DNA from: Pseudomonadota bacterium
Lineage (GTDB): Bacteria; Desulfobacterota; Desulfobacteria; Desulfobacterales; ETH-SRB1
Direction of reading: 5' to 3'
Length of the DNA stretch: 10,204 bases
Assembly (NCBI GenBank): GCA_018897415.1
Contig: JAHIKR010000153.1
Coordinates: 1 to 10,204 of the forward strand
Shown: one piece after another, positions 1 through 7,050 of the stretch
How positions within the stretch are numbered: position 1 is the stretch's first letter
Layout: every line of letters begins with the position of its first letter
Notes under the pieces: model-generated
The model's input: the letters and a program-made list of their open reading frames with translations, nothing else
Databases searched by the model: none
What the model was told of the DNA's origin: nothing
Program-made: the position numbers and the translations under genes

Positions 1-1
1 A

Positions 2-313
2 AATATCCGTGAGCTTGAAAACCTGATCGAACGAAGTGTAGCCCTCTCAAACACAAACATTATCCTGCCTGAAAGCCTTGCCCTTTCCATTCATAAACGA
101 AGATGGATTGAAGGAATAAAAGACAAGCGCTTTGATCTGGATGAAGTTCCAAAGGGTGTCTCTTTAGATGCCATCCTTGAAGAAATCGAGAGGGCATATA
201 TTGAAAAGGCGCTTGATTGCAGCAATGGCAACAAAAACAAAACAGCAGGGCTGCTAGGCCTTAGCCTAAGGTCTTTAAGATACCGCATTGAAAAGCTTGA
301 AATTGAAAAGTAA
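2..313 (+). CDS. pilR: C-terminal part of a sigma-54-dependent response regulator, probably PilR
   Basis: The visible 104 codons open with NIRELEN, the conserved end of the AAA+ sigma-54 interaction domain (usually GNVRELEN) in NtrC-family activators. A variable linker follows, then a Fis-type helix-turn-helix at about residues 60-100, with NKNKTAGLLGLSLRSLRYRI as its core. The protein ends at the TAA at 311-313. The receiver and ATPase domains lie off the left edge. NtrC-family proteins bind upstream of -24/-12 promoters and remodel sigma-54 RNA polymerase using ATP. The next gene on the same strand is a type IV pilin with a near-consensus sigma-54 promoter, so PilR, which activates pilA, is the best identification. 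Another NtrC-family regulator cannot be excluded because the diagnostic N-terminus is missing. It is probably the second gene of a pilS-pilR pair, but pilS is not visible here. Confidence 0.85.
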   Translation, partial: NIRELENLIERSVALSNTNIILPESLALSIHKRRWIEGIKDKRFDLDEVPKGVSLDAILEEIERAYIEKALDCSNGNKNKTAGLLGLSLRSLRYRIEKLEIEK

Positions 314-326
314 AAATAAGTAAGTG

Positions 327-356
327 ACAATTTTTGTAAAAACCATACAATTTTTG
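327..356. promoter_or_regulatory. Direct repeat, candidate activator-binding sites upstream of the pilin promoter
   Basis: ACAATTTTTG occurs at 327-336 and again at 347-356, exactly 20 bp apart, about two helical turns. The first copy continues with T to give ACAA-N3-TTGT, a small dyad; the second gives ACAA-N3-TTGC. The repeats lie about 145-175 bp upstream of the -24 element, within the distance from which NtrC-family activators work. The surrounding DNA is AT-rich, so chance is possible. That PilR binds here is inference. Confidence 0.35.
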
Positions 357-415
357 CATACCGATTATTATCTGTTTTTTAGCAAATCTTAGACTCCTTT
401 TACCTCACAGATAAT

Positions 416-460
416 GTTATACAAATATAATATTTATAACCCTACGAATTTGTTTATAAT
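416..460. promoter_or_regulatory. AT-rich inverted and direct repeats at about -111 to -67, candidate activator site
   Basis: GTTATA (416-421) and TATAAC (435-440) form a 6-bp inverted repeat with a 13-bp spacer. TTTATAAC (433-440) recurs as TTTATAAT (453-460), 20 bp downstream. Relative to the predicted start at 527 this falls roughly where PilR binds upstream of pilA in other bacteria. The low base complexity makes this weak evidence. The rest of 314-500 shows no gene and no other clear signal. Confidence 0.2.
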
Positions 461-500
461 TATGGATTACTCCTCTTAGTATTTTATTAAATAATATTTT

Positions 501-516
501 TGGCACATTCTTTGCT
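501..516 (+). promoter_or_regulatory. Sigma-54 (-24/-12) promoter of the pilin gene
   Basis: TGGCAC (501-506), a 5-base spacer and TTGCT (512-516) match the sigma-54 consensus TGGCAC-N5-TTGCW. The invariant GG (502-503) and GC (514-515) are exactly 10 bases apart. With the C at 515 as -12, transcription should begin near 527. Its position between a PilR-like activator and the pilin, on the same strand, fits sigma-54/PilR control of pilin transcription. Confidence 0.93.
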
Positions 517-548
517 CACTAAAAAAGCAAAAGATAAATATGGAAATT

Positions 549-583
549 GTAAGATTATATATAAATGAACTCAATAATCTTAC
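549..583 (+). promoter_or_regulatory. Perfect 10-bp hairpin in the pilin mRNA leader
   Basis: GTAAGATTAT (549-558) and ATAATCTTAC (574-583) are exact reverse complements separated by a 15-base loop. The hairpin lies 22 nt into the predicted transcript and ends 36 bases before the ribosome binding site. There is no following U tract, so it is not an intrinsic terminator. It could stabilise the 5' end of the pilin mRNA or act as a binding or regulatory structure; which one is not visible. Only two of the ten pairs are G-C, so the stem is of modest strength. Confidence 0.6.
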
Positions 584-619
584 TCTGAGCAACAAAATTG
601 GACAACTTATAAATTACAA

Positions 620-627
620 AAGGAGGT
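620..627 (+). promoter_or_regulatory. Strong ribosome binding site that fixes the pilin start
   Basis: AAGGAGGT is a near-perfect Shine-Dalgarno sequence five bases upstream of the ATG at 633. The earlier in-frame ATG at 540 has only a weak purine stretch before it. This decides in favour of 633 as the main start. Confidence 0.9.
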
Positions 628-632
628 TTAAA

Positions 633-1034
633 ATGCTTAGAAAACTAAGACAAAGGAAAGCAAGGAATGAAAAAGGTTTTACACTGATTGAGCTCATGAT
701 TGTTGTTGCTATTATAGGCATACTTGCAGCCATCGCAATACCAAACTTTATTGCCTATAGAACTAAGGGTAATAATTCAGCAGCCAAGTCTGAGGCCAGC
801 AATTTTTACACCGCAGCTCTGGCTGCAGTAGCTGATACCGGAGTTGCGGGCTCTTACAGCAGCGCTGCTCTTCCGGCAGGCTTTACTGCCAACAGTCAAG
901 TCACAATAACCGGCACACTTACCGTTCCTTTAACCGGAAATTCAGTCGGCGGTACACCGACTTTTTCACACACAGCAGGAACCACTACTTACACTATTAC
1001 AACTGATGGTGCAGTAAGTCCGGCCGGAGTCTAA
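633..1034 (+). CDS. pilA: Type IV prepilin (PilA-like major pilin)
   Basis: The product is 133 aa with a class III signal. A positively charged 15-residue leader ends in EKG, and prepilin peptidase should cut between Gly15 and Phe16. The mature protein begins FTLIELMIVVAIIGILAAIA, with Glu at +5 and Pro at +22, the standard N-terminal assembly helix. Phe24 and Tyr27 and the AYR segment resemble Geobacter and other deltaproteobacterial pilins. The mature form is about 118 aa, longer than the 61-aa Geobacter PilA. It has a Thr/Ser/Gly-rich, probably beta-strand C-terminal half and no cysteine, so it lacks the usual C-terminal disulfide loop. Start 633 is chosen for its strong ribosome site and normal leader. 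An in-frame ATG at 540 would add 31 residues. Its own sigma-54 promoter and terminator make it a monocistronic, highly expressed unit. A minor pilin is possible but less likely. Confidence 0.92.
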   Translation: MLRKLRQRKARNEKGFTLIELMIVVAIIGILAAIAIPNFIAYRTKGNNSAAKSEASNFYTAALAAVADTGVAGSYSSAALPAGFTANSQVTITGTLTVPLTGNSVGGTPTFSHTAGTTTYTITTDGAVSPAGV

Positions 1035-1081
1035 TCTGTTTCGGGCAGCAATATTCATTGAATTAATTAAAAATTTAGAAT

Positions 1082-1111
1082 AAAAGGGGGGCATATCAGC
1101 CCCCCTTTTTT
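1082..1111 (+). terminator. Rho-independent terminator after the pilin gene
   Basis: GGGGGGC (1086-1092) pairs with GCCCCCC (1099-1105) around a 6-base loop. The flanking A4 and T6 extend the stem and supply the U tract. It lies 48 bases after the pilin stop and should isolate pilin transcription from the downstream genes. The A-rich upstream arm could also let it work on the opposite strand. Confidence 0.95.
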
Positions 1112-1167
1112 ATTTTGATAATAAAGACTATCCTTATTAAACATATACATAGCCGTCAAATTTTATC

Positions 1168-3096
1168 ATGTATAGATTTAACACTCTTATCCTAAACCAA
1201 AAGAAGTTTTTGATCTTGCTTATATTGATTCTATCGACCCTAATTGTTTACTGGCAGGTTAAAGATTTTGATTTTGTTGGATATGATGATGAGCTATATT
1301 TAACTGAAAACCATCAGGTCCAGGCGGGCTTAACATTTGAGAGCTTTATCTGGGCTTTTACAACCTTCCATACAGGGAACTGGCATCCATTAACCTGGCT
1401 GTCACACATGCTTGACTGCGAGCTTTATGGATTGAACCCAATGGGACACCATTGGACCAATTTACAGCTTCACATAGCCAACACACTTCTTCTCTTCTTA
1501 ATATTTCAAAAAATGACCGGAGCGCTCTGGAAAAGCGCCTTTGTCGCAGCTCTTTTTGCTTTGCATCCTCTTCATGTGGAGTCAGTTGCATGGGTTGCGG
1601 AACGAAAAGATGTTTTAAGTACTTTTTTGGGAATGCTGACAATCTGGGCTTATATCAGCTATGTAAAAAAAAGAAATATCCTCAGATATCTTCTTGTTTT
1701 TATATTATTGTCTATGGGACTTATGGCAAAGCCCATGCTGGTTACATTCCCGTTTGTTTTACTCTTGCTTGATTTCTGGCCGCTTGGACGTCTTGGAAAT
1801 ATCTCTCGCCTTATCTGGGAAAAAATTCCTCTTTTTGTTCCAGTTGCGGCATCCTCCGTTCTGACCTTTATTGCCCAACAAAAGGTTGGAGCTGTATATA
1901 CTTTTGAAGCACTGTCAATTAAAACTCGAATTGCCAATGCCTGTGTTTCCTATGCAAACTACATGGTCAAAGCAATATGGCCCCAAAAACTTGCAATATT
2001 TTATCCCCATCCATTTGGAATGTTGTCTTTATGGCATACCTTTTGGTCGGTTTTGCTTATCGCAGGATTATCCTTTTTAGCGATACGTATGTTAAATCAG
2101 TATAAATATGTGGCAGTTGGATGGTTTTGGTACCTTGGAACCCTTGTGCCGGTCATCGGTCTTTTGCAGGTGGGCGCCCAGGGGATGGCAGACCGATATA
2201 CATATATTCCTTTAATTGGGCTTTTTATCATCGCCACATGGGGAATTTCAGACCTTCTGAAAAAATGGCATTATAGTAAGATTATCCTTGCTGTATTTGC
2301 CATAATACTCATTTCCGCCTTTTCAACGCGCACTTATTTTCAGATAAAACATTGGAAAAATAGCGCTGCTGTTTTTGAAAATGCCACTAAAGTAACAAAT
2401 TATAACTGGCTGGCTTACAATAATTTGGGATTAGCTCTAATGCGTAATGGCAAAGCAGAAAAGGCTGTTTTTTATTATAAGAAAGCTTTAGAAATTAAAC
2501 CTGATTACTTAATCGCACTTGATAATCTTGGGATAGCTTTGTTTCAGCTTGGAAAGCTTGAAGAAGCTTTGTCATATTACTCAGAAGCGCTTAAAATCGA
2601 CCCCGAACATGCAGGAATTCACAATCATATTGCAAATGTCCTGGCAGCCCAGGGTAAGCTTGAAAAAGCAGTAAATCATTATACAAAAGCGCTCACTATA
2701 GATCCCGACCTCGCTATCACACATAATAATCTTGCAATCGCACTGGTTGCCCAGGGCAATCTTGAAAAAGCCATTTTTCACTATGAATTAGCCATAAAAA
2801 AAGATCCTGAATATGCTGATGCGCATTATAACTTGGGGTGCTTATTACTAAATCAGAAAAAAAATAGAGAAGCTGTGGCTCATTTTGCAGAAGTAATTAA
2901 AATTAATTCTGAATATGCGCAAGCATACCATCAAATTGGATTAATATTGGTGCAACAGGGAAAATTGAAAGAAGCAAGTAAATTTATTATAAAAGCTATT
3001 CAAATCAACCCAAACTATTCAGAAGCAATTGAACATCTTCAACTGATAAATAAATCATTAAATATTGAGGCACAACCGTCCGACATTGAAAGATAA
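1168..3096 (+). CDS. TMTC-like GT-C membrane glycosyltransferase with six TPRs, copy 1
   Basis: A 642-aa protein. Residues 1-390 form a polytopic membrane domain: a first helix at about 14-29, then an extracytoplasmic loop with YDDELY (Asp40-Asp41, the position of the catalytic acidic pair in GT-C enzymes). NWHPLTWLSHMLD and GLNPMGHHWTNLQLH follow, recalling the RPL-LTF and GLxP-HLxN-LLH blocks of eukaryotic TMTC O-mannosyltransferases. HPLHVESVAWVAERKDVLS lies at 133-151. From about residue 411, six consecutive 34-residue TPRs run to about 615, probably on the extracytoplasmic side as a protein-binding arm. GT-C enzymes take sugar from polyprenyl-phosphate donors. The specific sugar and acceptor are not visible; pilin glycosylation is inferred from position only. 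There is no clear Shine-Dalgarno or promoter before 1168. The start is supported because all three copies have 29-31 residues before a conserved YWQ. Confidence 0.85.
   Translation: MYRFNTLILNQKKFLILLILILSTLIVYWQVKDFDFVGYDDELYLTENHQVQAGLTFESFIWAFTTFHTGNWHPLTWLSHMLDCELYGLNPMGHHWTNLQLHIANTLLLFLIFQKMTGALWKSAFVAALFALHPLHVESVAWVAERKDVLSTFLGMLTIWAYISYVKKRNILRYLLVFILLSMGLMAKPMLVTFPFVLLLLDFWPLGRLGNISRLIWEKIPLFVPVAASSVLTFIAQQKVGAVYTFEALSIKTRIANACVSYANYMVKAIWPQKLAIFYPHPFGMLSLWHTFWSVLLIAGLSFLAIRMLNQYKYVAVGWFWYLGTLVPVIGLLQVGAQGMADRYTYIPLIGLFIIATWGISDLLKKWHYSKIILAVFAIILISAFSTRTYFQIKHWKNSAAVFENATKVTNYNWLAYNNLGLALMRNGKAEKAVFYYKKALEIKPDYLIALDNLGIALFQLGKLEEALSYYSEALKIDPEHAGIHNHIANVLAAQGKLEKAVNHYTKALTIDPDLAITHNNLAIALVAQGNLEKAIFHYELAIKKDPEYADAHYNLGCLLLNQKKNREAVAHFAEVIKINSEYAQAYHQIGLILVQQGKLKEASKFIIKAIQINPNYSEAIEHLQLINKSLNIEAQPSDIER
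1441..1845 (+). repeat. Near-identical coding tract shared with 3362-3766 (copy 1 side)
   Basis: Aligned by hand without gaps at an offset of 1921, this 405-base tract differs from 3362-3766 at about 36 positions, or 91% identity. Similarity falls visibly on both sides. It encodes the GHHWTN to WEKIPLFVPV part of the membrane domain. Confidence 0.8.
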
Positions 3097-5014
3097 TTAT
3101 TTCAAACTTCAATATAACCAAATAAAGCTGCTTATCTGTTTTTTTTTAGTGTTAGCAACCATCCTTACCTACTGGCAAATCATACATTTTGATTTTGTTG
3201 CCTTTGATGACCCTTTATATGTCACCGAAAACTCCAAGGTTCAGGATGGTTTAACTTATAAAGGCATTGCATGGGCTTTCACTACTTTTCATGCGTCTAA
3301 CTGGCACCCAATTACCTGGCTCTCCCATATGCTGGATTGTGAGATTTATGGATTGAATCCAATGGGACACCATTGGACCAATCTACAGCTCCACATAGCC
3401 AACACACTTCTACTTTTTTTTATTTTGCAACAGATGACCGGAGCGCTCTGGAAAAGCGCATTTGTCGCAGCTCTTTTTGCTTTGCATCCACTTCATGTTG
3501 AATCAGTAGCATGGATTGCGGAACGAAAAGATGTTTTAAGTACTTTTTTGGGAATGCTGACAATTTTGGCTTATATCAGCTATGTAAAAAAAAGAAATGT
3601 CTTTAGATATTTTCTGGTAGTTATATTATTGTCATTGGGGCTTATGGCAAAATCCATGCTGGTTACATTCCCGTTTGTTTTGCTCTTGCTGGATTTCTGG
3701 CCGCTTGGACGTCTTGCAAATATCTCACGCATTATCTGGGAAAAAATTCCTCTTTTTGTTCCAGTAGTAATTTCATCTGTTTTAACCTTTATGGCCCAGC
3801 AAAGTATCGCTTTAAAATCTCTTGAAATCTTTTCTTTAAAAACACGTGCAGCAAATGCTTTTATATCCTATATCAGCTACATGGCAAAAACAATATGGCC
3901 TCATCACCTTTCGGTTTTTTATCCTCACCAAGGAGCTGCTTTATCTTTGTGGCATGCTTATGGAGCTGCTTTTTTGATCGCATGTGTCTCCTTCTTTGCT
4001 TTGCGTAAGACAAAGCAGTACCCCTATATTGCTTTTGGATTATTTTGGTTCTTAGTTACTCTAACACCTGTCATCGGAATGGTTCAAGTTGGGGATCAAG
4101 CCATGGCTGATCGGTATACATATATTCCCTTAACTGGTCTTTTTATCATAGTTACGTGGGGCATTCCAGATCTTCTGAAAAAATTGCGTCATAGAAAGCC
4201 TATCCTTGTTATATCGGCAGTAACAATTTTATCAGTCATGTCAATAAGCAGTTATTTCCAGACAGCTCACTGGAAAAACAGTATTGAGTTATTTAAACAA
4301 GCTATTAAGGTTACAGATGATAATTTGGTGGCTCACAACAATTTAGGAACGGCTTTCTTTGCTGCCGGCAAACCCCATGAGGCTATTTTTCATTATAAGG
4401 CTGCCTTAAAAATAAAACCTAACATCCCTGCAACGCTTAAAAACCTTGCAGCAGCGCTATTTGATAGCGGAAATACAGATGACGCTATTTTATATTATAA
4501 AGAAGCGCTCAGAATTAACCCTAAAGATTCTGATTCTCATTACCAGTTGGGAAACATACAATATCAAAAAGGACAAAGCAAAGCAGCTCTTTTTCACTAT
4601 GAAGAAACGCTTCGAATAAATCCAGACCACGCAGATGCCCATAATAATCTTGCTAATTTACTATTTACCAAAGGAAAGCCCGACAAAGCGGTTTTTCATT
4701 ATAAAGAAGCAATAAGAATAGACCCCAAACACGCTGGTGCATATTTCAACCTTGGAATTATATTTGCAGGACAAGGAAAAATTATTGATGCTTTAAGGCA
4801 ATTTAGCGAAGTGATAAAAATTAATCCTGATCATGCTGAGGCTTATAATGAAGCCGGAAAAATACTAGTATGTATGGGAAAGCTGAAAACAGCTGAAAGA
4901 TTTTTTTATAAAGCAGAGAAAATCAACCCTGATAATAAAGAATTCCGAACAAACCGTTTAATAGTAAATGGAATATTGGATAAGGATGATAAATTACCAG
5001 CAAATGAAAAATAA
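3086..5014 (+). CDS. TMTC-like GT-C membrane glycosyltransferase with six TPRs, copy 2
   Basis: Paralogue of the preceding gene with the same architecture. Asp41-Asp42 sits in FDDPLY, followed by NWHPITWLSHMLD and HPLHVESVAWIAERKDVLS (134-152). The membrane domain runs to about residue 392, then six TPRs. The N-terminal half is very close to copy 1 and the TPR half is much more divergent, suggesting the same chemistry with a different protein-binding surface. No ATG is available near the start. TTG at 3086 gives 642 aa, identical in length to copy 1, and an 11-base overlap with the upstream stop like the other junctions. TTG at 3065 would add 7 residues. Neither has a good ribosome site, so expression by translational coupling is likely. 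A T9 run (3139-3147) lies within the first codons. The acceptor and sugar are unknown. Confidence 0.83.
   Translation: MKDNYFKLQYNQIKLLICFFLVLATILTYWQIIHFDFVAFDDPLYVTENSKVQDGLTYKGIAWAFTTFHASNWHPITWLSHMLDCEIYGLNPMGHHWTNLQLHIANTLLLFFILQQMTGALWKSAFVAALFALHPLHVESVAWIAERKDVLSTFLGMLTILAYISYVKKRNVFRYFLVVILLSLGLMAKSMLVTFPFVLLLLDFWPLGRLANISRIIWEKIPLFVPVVISSVLTFMAQQSIALKSLEIFSLKTRAANAFISYISYMAKTIWPHHLSVFYPHQGAALSLWHAYGAAFLIACVSFFALRKTKQYPYIAFGLFWFLVTLTPVIGMVQVGDQAMADRYTYIPLTGLFIIVTWGIPDLLKKLRHRKPILVISAVTILSVMSISSYFQTAHWKNSIELFKQAIKVTDDNLVAHNNLGTAFFAAGKPHEAIFHYKAALKIKPNIPATLKNLAAALFDSGNTDDAILYYKEALRINPKDSDSHYQLGNIQYQKGQSKAALFHYEETLRINPDHADAHNNLANLLFTKGKPDKAVFHYKEAIRIDPKHAGAYFNLGIIFAGQGKIIDALRQFSEVIKINPDHAEAYNEAGKILVCMGKLKTAERFFYKAEKINPDNKEFRTNRLIVNGILDKDDKLPANEK
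3362..3766 (+). repeat. Near-identical coding tract shared with 1441-1845 (copy 2 side)
   Basis: Partner of the tract at 1441-1845, with about 91% identity by hand count. Immediately upstream (about 3180-3350) and downstream (after about 3770) the two genes are clearly less alike at the DNA level, as expected after local gene conversion. Confidence 0.8.
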
Positions 5015-6944
5015 ATTATTAAAGGAAAAATATATATCATCCTGCATTTGCCTGTTTCTTTTTATTGTTACACTTTCTGTGTACTGGCAGATAACCAAAC
5101 ACGAATTTATCAACTATGATGACGGGCTTTATGTAACTGAAAACCCGCATGTTCAGGCTGGATTGAATAGAGAAAGCATAATATGGGCTTTTACAACCGG
5201 ACACGCAGCCAACTGGCACCCTCTTACCTGGCTGTCCCACATGCTGGATATTGATATCTACGGCTTAAATCCCATAGGCCATCATTTGACCAATTTACAA
5301 TTTCATATTCTCAATTCTATTTTACTCTTCCTGGTTCTCAAGATGATGACTGGAGCTCTGTGGCAGAGCAGCTTTGTTGCAGCTCTGTTCGCCCTGCATC
5401 CTCTGCATGTAGAATCGGTTGCGTGGGTATCAGAACGCAAAGATGTCCTTAGCGCATTTTTCTGGATTCTCAGCATGTGGGCTTACGTGCGTTATGTGCG
5501 GCAGCCGGACAAGAAACAATATCTTCTTTTAATACTTTTTTTCGCCCTCGGACTGATGTCAAAATCCATGCTTGTTACACTGCCGTTTGTACTGCTGTTG
5601 CTGGATTTCTGGCCGCTTTCAAGGCTTCAACCAACAGCACAGGGAAACAGGCATTACAACTATAAAATCATTATATCCCTTGTCCTGGAAAAAGTCCCGC
5701 TTTTTGTACTTACAGCAGTATCCAGCTTTGTAACATTCTCTGTACAGCAACACGGAGGAGCAATAAGATCACTTGAAGCCATTCCAATGGACCTAAGAAT
5801 CGCAAACGCTTTATTTTCCTATCTTAGCTATTTAGGTAAAACAATCTGGCCTCAAAACCTTGCACTAATTTATCCATACCCCTACATTTCTATGTTCTGG
5901 CAAATTATTTTATCTTTACCATTGCTGATTTGCATATCGATGCTGGTTATAAGGCTGGCGCGCGCTTTTCCATATCTTGCAACCGGCTGGCTGTGGTATC
6001 TCGGAAGCCTTGTTCCTGTGATCGGGCTGGTTCAGGTTGGTAACCAGAGTATGGCTGACAGATACACATACATTCCCCTTATTGGCATATTTATCATTGT
6101 TGCATGGGGTGTAGCGGATTTTTCAAAGCGATGGCGCATTCAAAAAAATGTACTTGTTTTGTTATGCTGTTCAGTTCTTGCATTATTGATGGTACGTACC
6201 TGGCATCAAGTATGGCATTGGCAAAACAGCTTTACCCTTCTATCCCATAGCCTAAATGTAACACATAACAATAGCATGGCTCATTATGTATTTGGGCAGG
6301 CTCTGGATCAGCAGGGCAGACTTGAGGAGGCTGTTTTACAGTATAATAAAGCTATTAAGATAAGACCTAAGTTTGCAATGGCTCACAATAATTTAGGTGC
6401 CGCTCTATCCCGCGAGGGAAAACTTAAAGAAGCAATTTATCATTTTAATGAAGCAGTGAATATACATCCGGATTATGCCAAAGCGCATAATAATCTGGCG
6501 ACTGTCTTATTAACGCAGGGGAAGTTCGAAGAAGCTTTATCTCATTACAGAGAAGCCCTCATGATAAATCCCGAAGATGAATATACACGGAAAAACCTGG
6601 CGAATTTCCTTTCTAATCATGGACGTATTGATGAAGCTTTATCACATTACAACAAAGCTTTATTATTTAATCCCGAGGATTGGGATGCTCACTATAAACT
6701 TGGGCATATTCTGGTAAAGCAGGAAAAAATCAATGAGGCCTTGAGTCATTTTGCAGAAGTCATAAGGATAAATCCCGACTATGCTCCAGCTTATAATGAG
6801 ATAGGAATTATATTGGCCAAAAAAGGAAAATTGCAAAAATCCAATGATTTTTTTTTAAAAGCAATACAGCTTGAACCCGATTATAAAGAAGCCAGAGATA
6901 ATCTTTTAATCTTAAACAAAATGATGCAGTATGATGAAAAATAA
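5004..6944 (+). CDS. TMTC-like GT-C membrane glycosyltransferase with six TPRs, copy 3
   Basis: Third paralogue, 646 aa from ATG 5004. Asp39-Asp40 (YDDGLY), NWHPLTWLSHMLD, GLNPIGHHLTNLQFH and HPLHVESVAWVSERKDVLS follow the same order as in copies 1 and 2. DNA identity to them is lower, and a few extra residues occur after LDFWPLSRL (the QPTAQGNRHYNYK stretch), so it is the older branch. Six TPRs occupy roughly residues 415-620; the fifth and sixth (FAEVIRINPD, KAIQLEPD) are the most conserved among copies. ATG 5004 overlaps the upstream stop by 11 bases and gives 29 residues before YWQ, matching the other copies. In-frame ATGs at 4968 and 4986 would extend it. The role is inferred as transfer of sugar from a polyprenyl-phosphate donor to an extracytoplasmic protein. 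A T9 run lies at 6848-6856 near the 3' end. Confidence 0.84.
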   Translation: MKNKLLKEKYISSCICLFLFIVTLSVYWQITKHEFINYDDGLYVTENPHVQAGLNRESIIWAFTTGHAANWHPLTWLSHMLDIDIYGLNPIGHHLTNLQFHILNSILLFLVLKMMTGALWQSSFVAALFALHPLHVESVAWVSERKDVLSAFFWILSMWAYVRYVRQPDKKQYLLLILFFALGLMSKSMLVTLPFVLLLLDFWPLSRLQPTAQGNRHYNYKIIISLVLEKVPLFVLTAVSSFVTFSVQQHGGAIRSLEAIPMDLRIANALFSYLSYLGKTIWPQNLALIYPYPYISMFWQIILSLPLLICISMLVIRLARAFPYLATGWLWYLGSLVPVIGLVQVGNQSMADRYTYIPLIGIFIIVAWGVADFSKRWRIQKNVLVLLCCSVLALLMVRTWHQVWHWQNSFTLLSHSLNVTHNNSMAHYVFGQALDQQGRLEEAVLQYNKAIKIRPKFAMAHNNLGAALSREGKLKEAIYHFNEAVNIHPDYAKAHNNLATVLLTQGKFEEALSHYREALMINPEDEYTRKNLANFLSNHGRIDEALSHYNKALLFNPEDWDAHYKLGHILVKQEKINEALSHFAEVIRINPDYAPAYNEIGIILAKKGKLQKSNDFFLKAIQLEPDYKEARDNLLILNKMMQYDEK

Positions 6945-7050
6945 CAGTAAAATAATATTACGTGAATATATTTTGATTTTAGAAATATTTTTTGCAATTC
7001 ACACCATTATTTTTTATAAAGAACTATGCTTAAAGATAAAAAAGTTATAG
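6934..7050 (+). other. Small open frame, possible decayed start of a fourth GT-C/TPR copy
   Basis: An ATG at 6934 overlaps the copy 3 stop by 11 bases, exactly as at the copy 2/copy 3 junction, and both begin ATGAAAAATAA. The 38-residue product starts MKNNSKIILREYILILEIFF and continues AIHTIIFYKE, one hydrophobic segment about 13-28. It resembles copy 3's MKNKLLKEKYISSCICLFLF leader in length and layout: a hydrophobic helix ending near residue 28 where the paralogues have YWQ. After that no homology is seen and it runs into the next gene. There is no ribosome binding site. The ATG could arise simply from the conserved D/N-E-K-stop ending, so expression is doubtful. Confidence 0.25.

Noticed and set aside
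91..330. Minus-strand open frame over the pilR end, and similar antisense or off-frame frames inside the TPR, glycosyltransferase and glnD genes
   Set aside because: They lie fully within strongly supported genes in other frames, show no recognisable domain and lack ribosome sites.
1115..1150. TTGATA and TATACA as a promoter for copy 1
   Set aside because: The spacing is 23 bases, outside the usable range, and TTGATA abuts the terminator; no convincing promoter is visible before 1168.
3065..3085. TTG at 3065 as the start of copy 2
   Set aside because: It has no ribosome site and lengthens the protein beyond its paralogue; 3086 gives equal length and the recurrent 11-base overlap. Not fully excluded.
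4968..5003. ATG 4968 or 4986 as the start of copy 3
   Set aside because: Both add residues absent from the other copies and have no good ribosome site; 5004 aligns the N-termini. Not fully excluded.
6962..7002. GTGAAT / ATTCAC inverted repeat between copy 3 and the GT2 gene
   Set aside because: Only 6 bp with a 29-base spacer, no U tract and no extension of the stem; not a credible terminator or operator.
6993..7020. TTGCAA-N16-TATAAA, a sigma-70-like promoter before the GT2 gene
   Set aside because: The -10 would end five bases before the ATG at 7026, requiring a leaderless transcript, and such matches are expected in this AT-rich gap.
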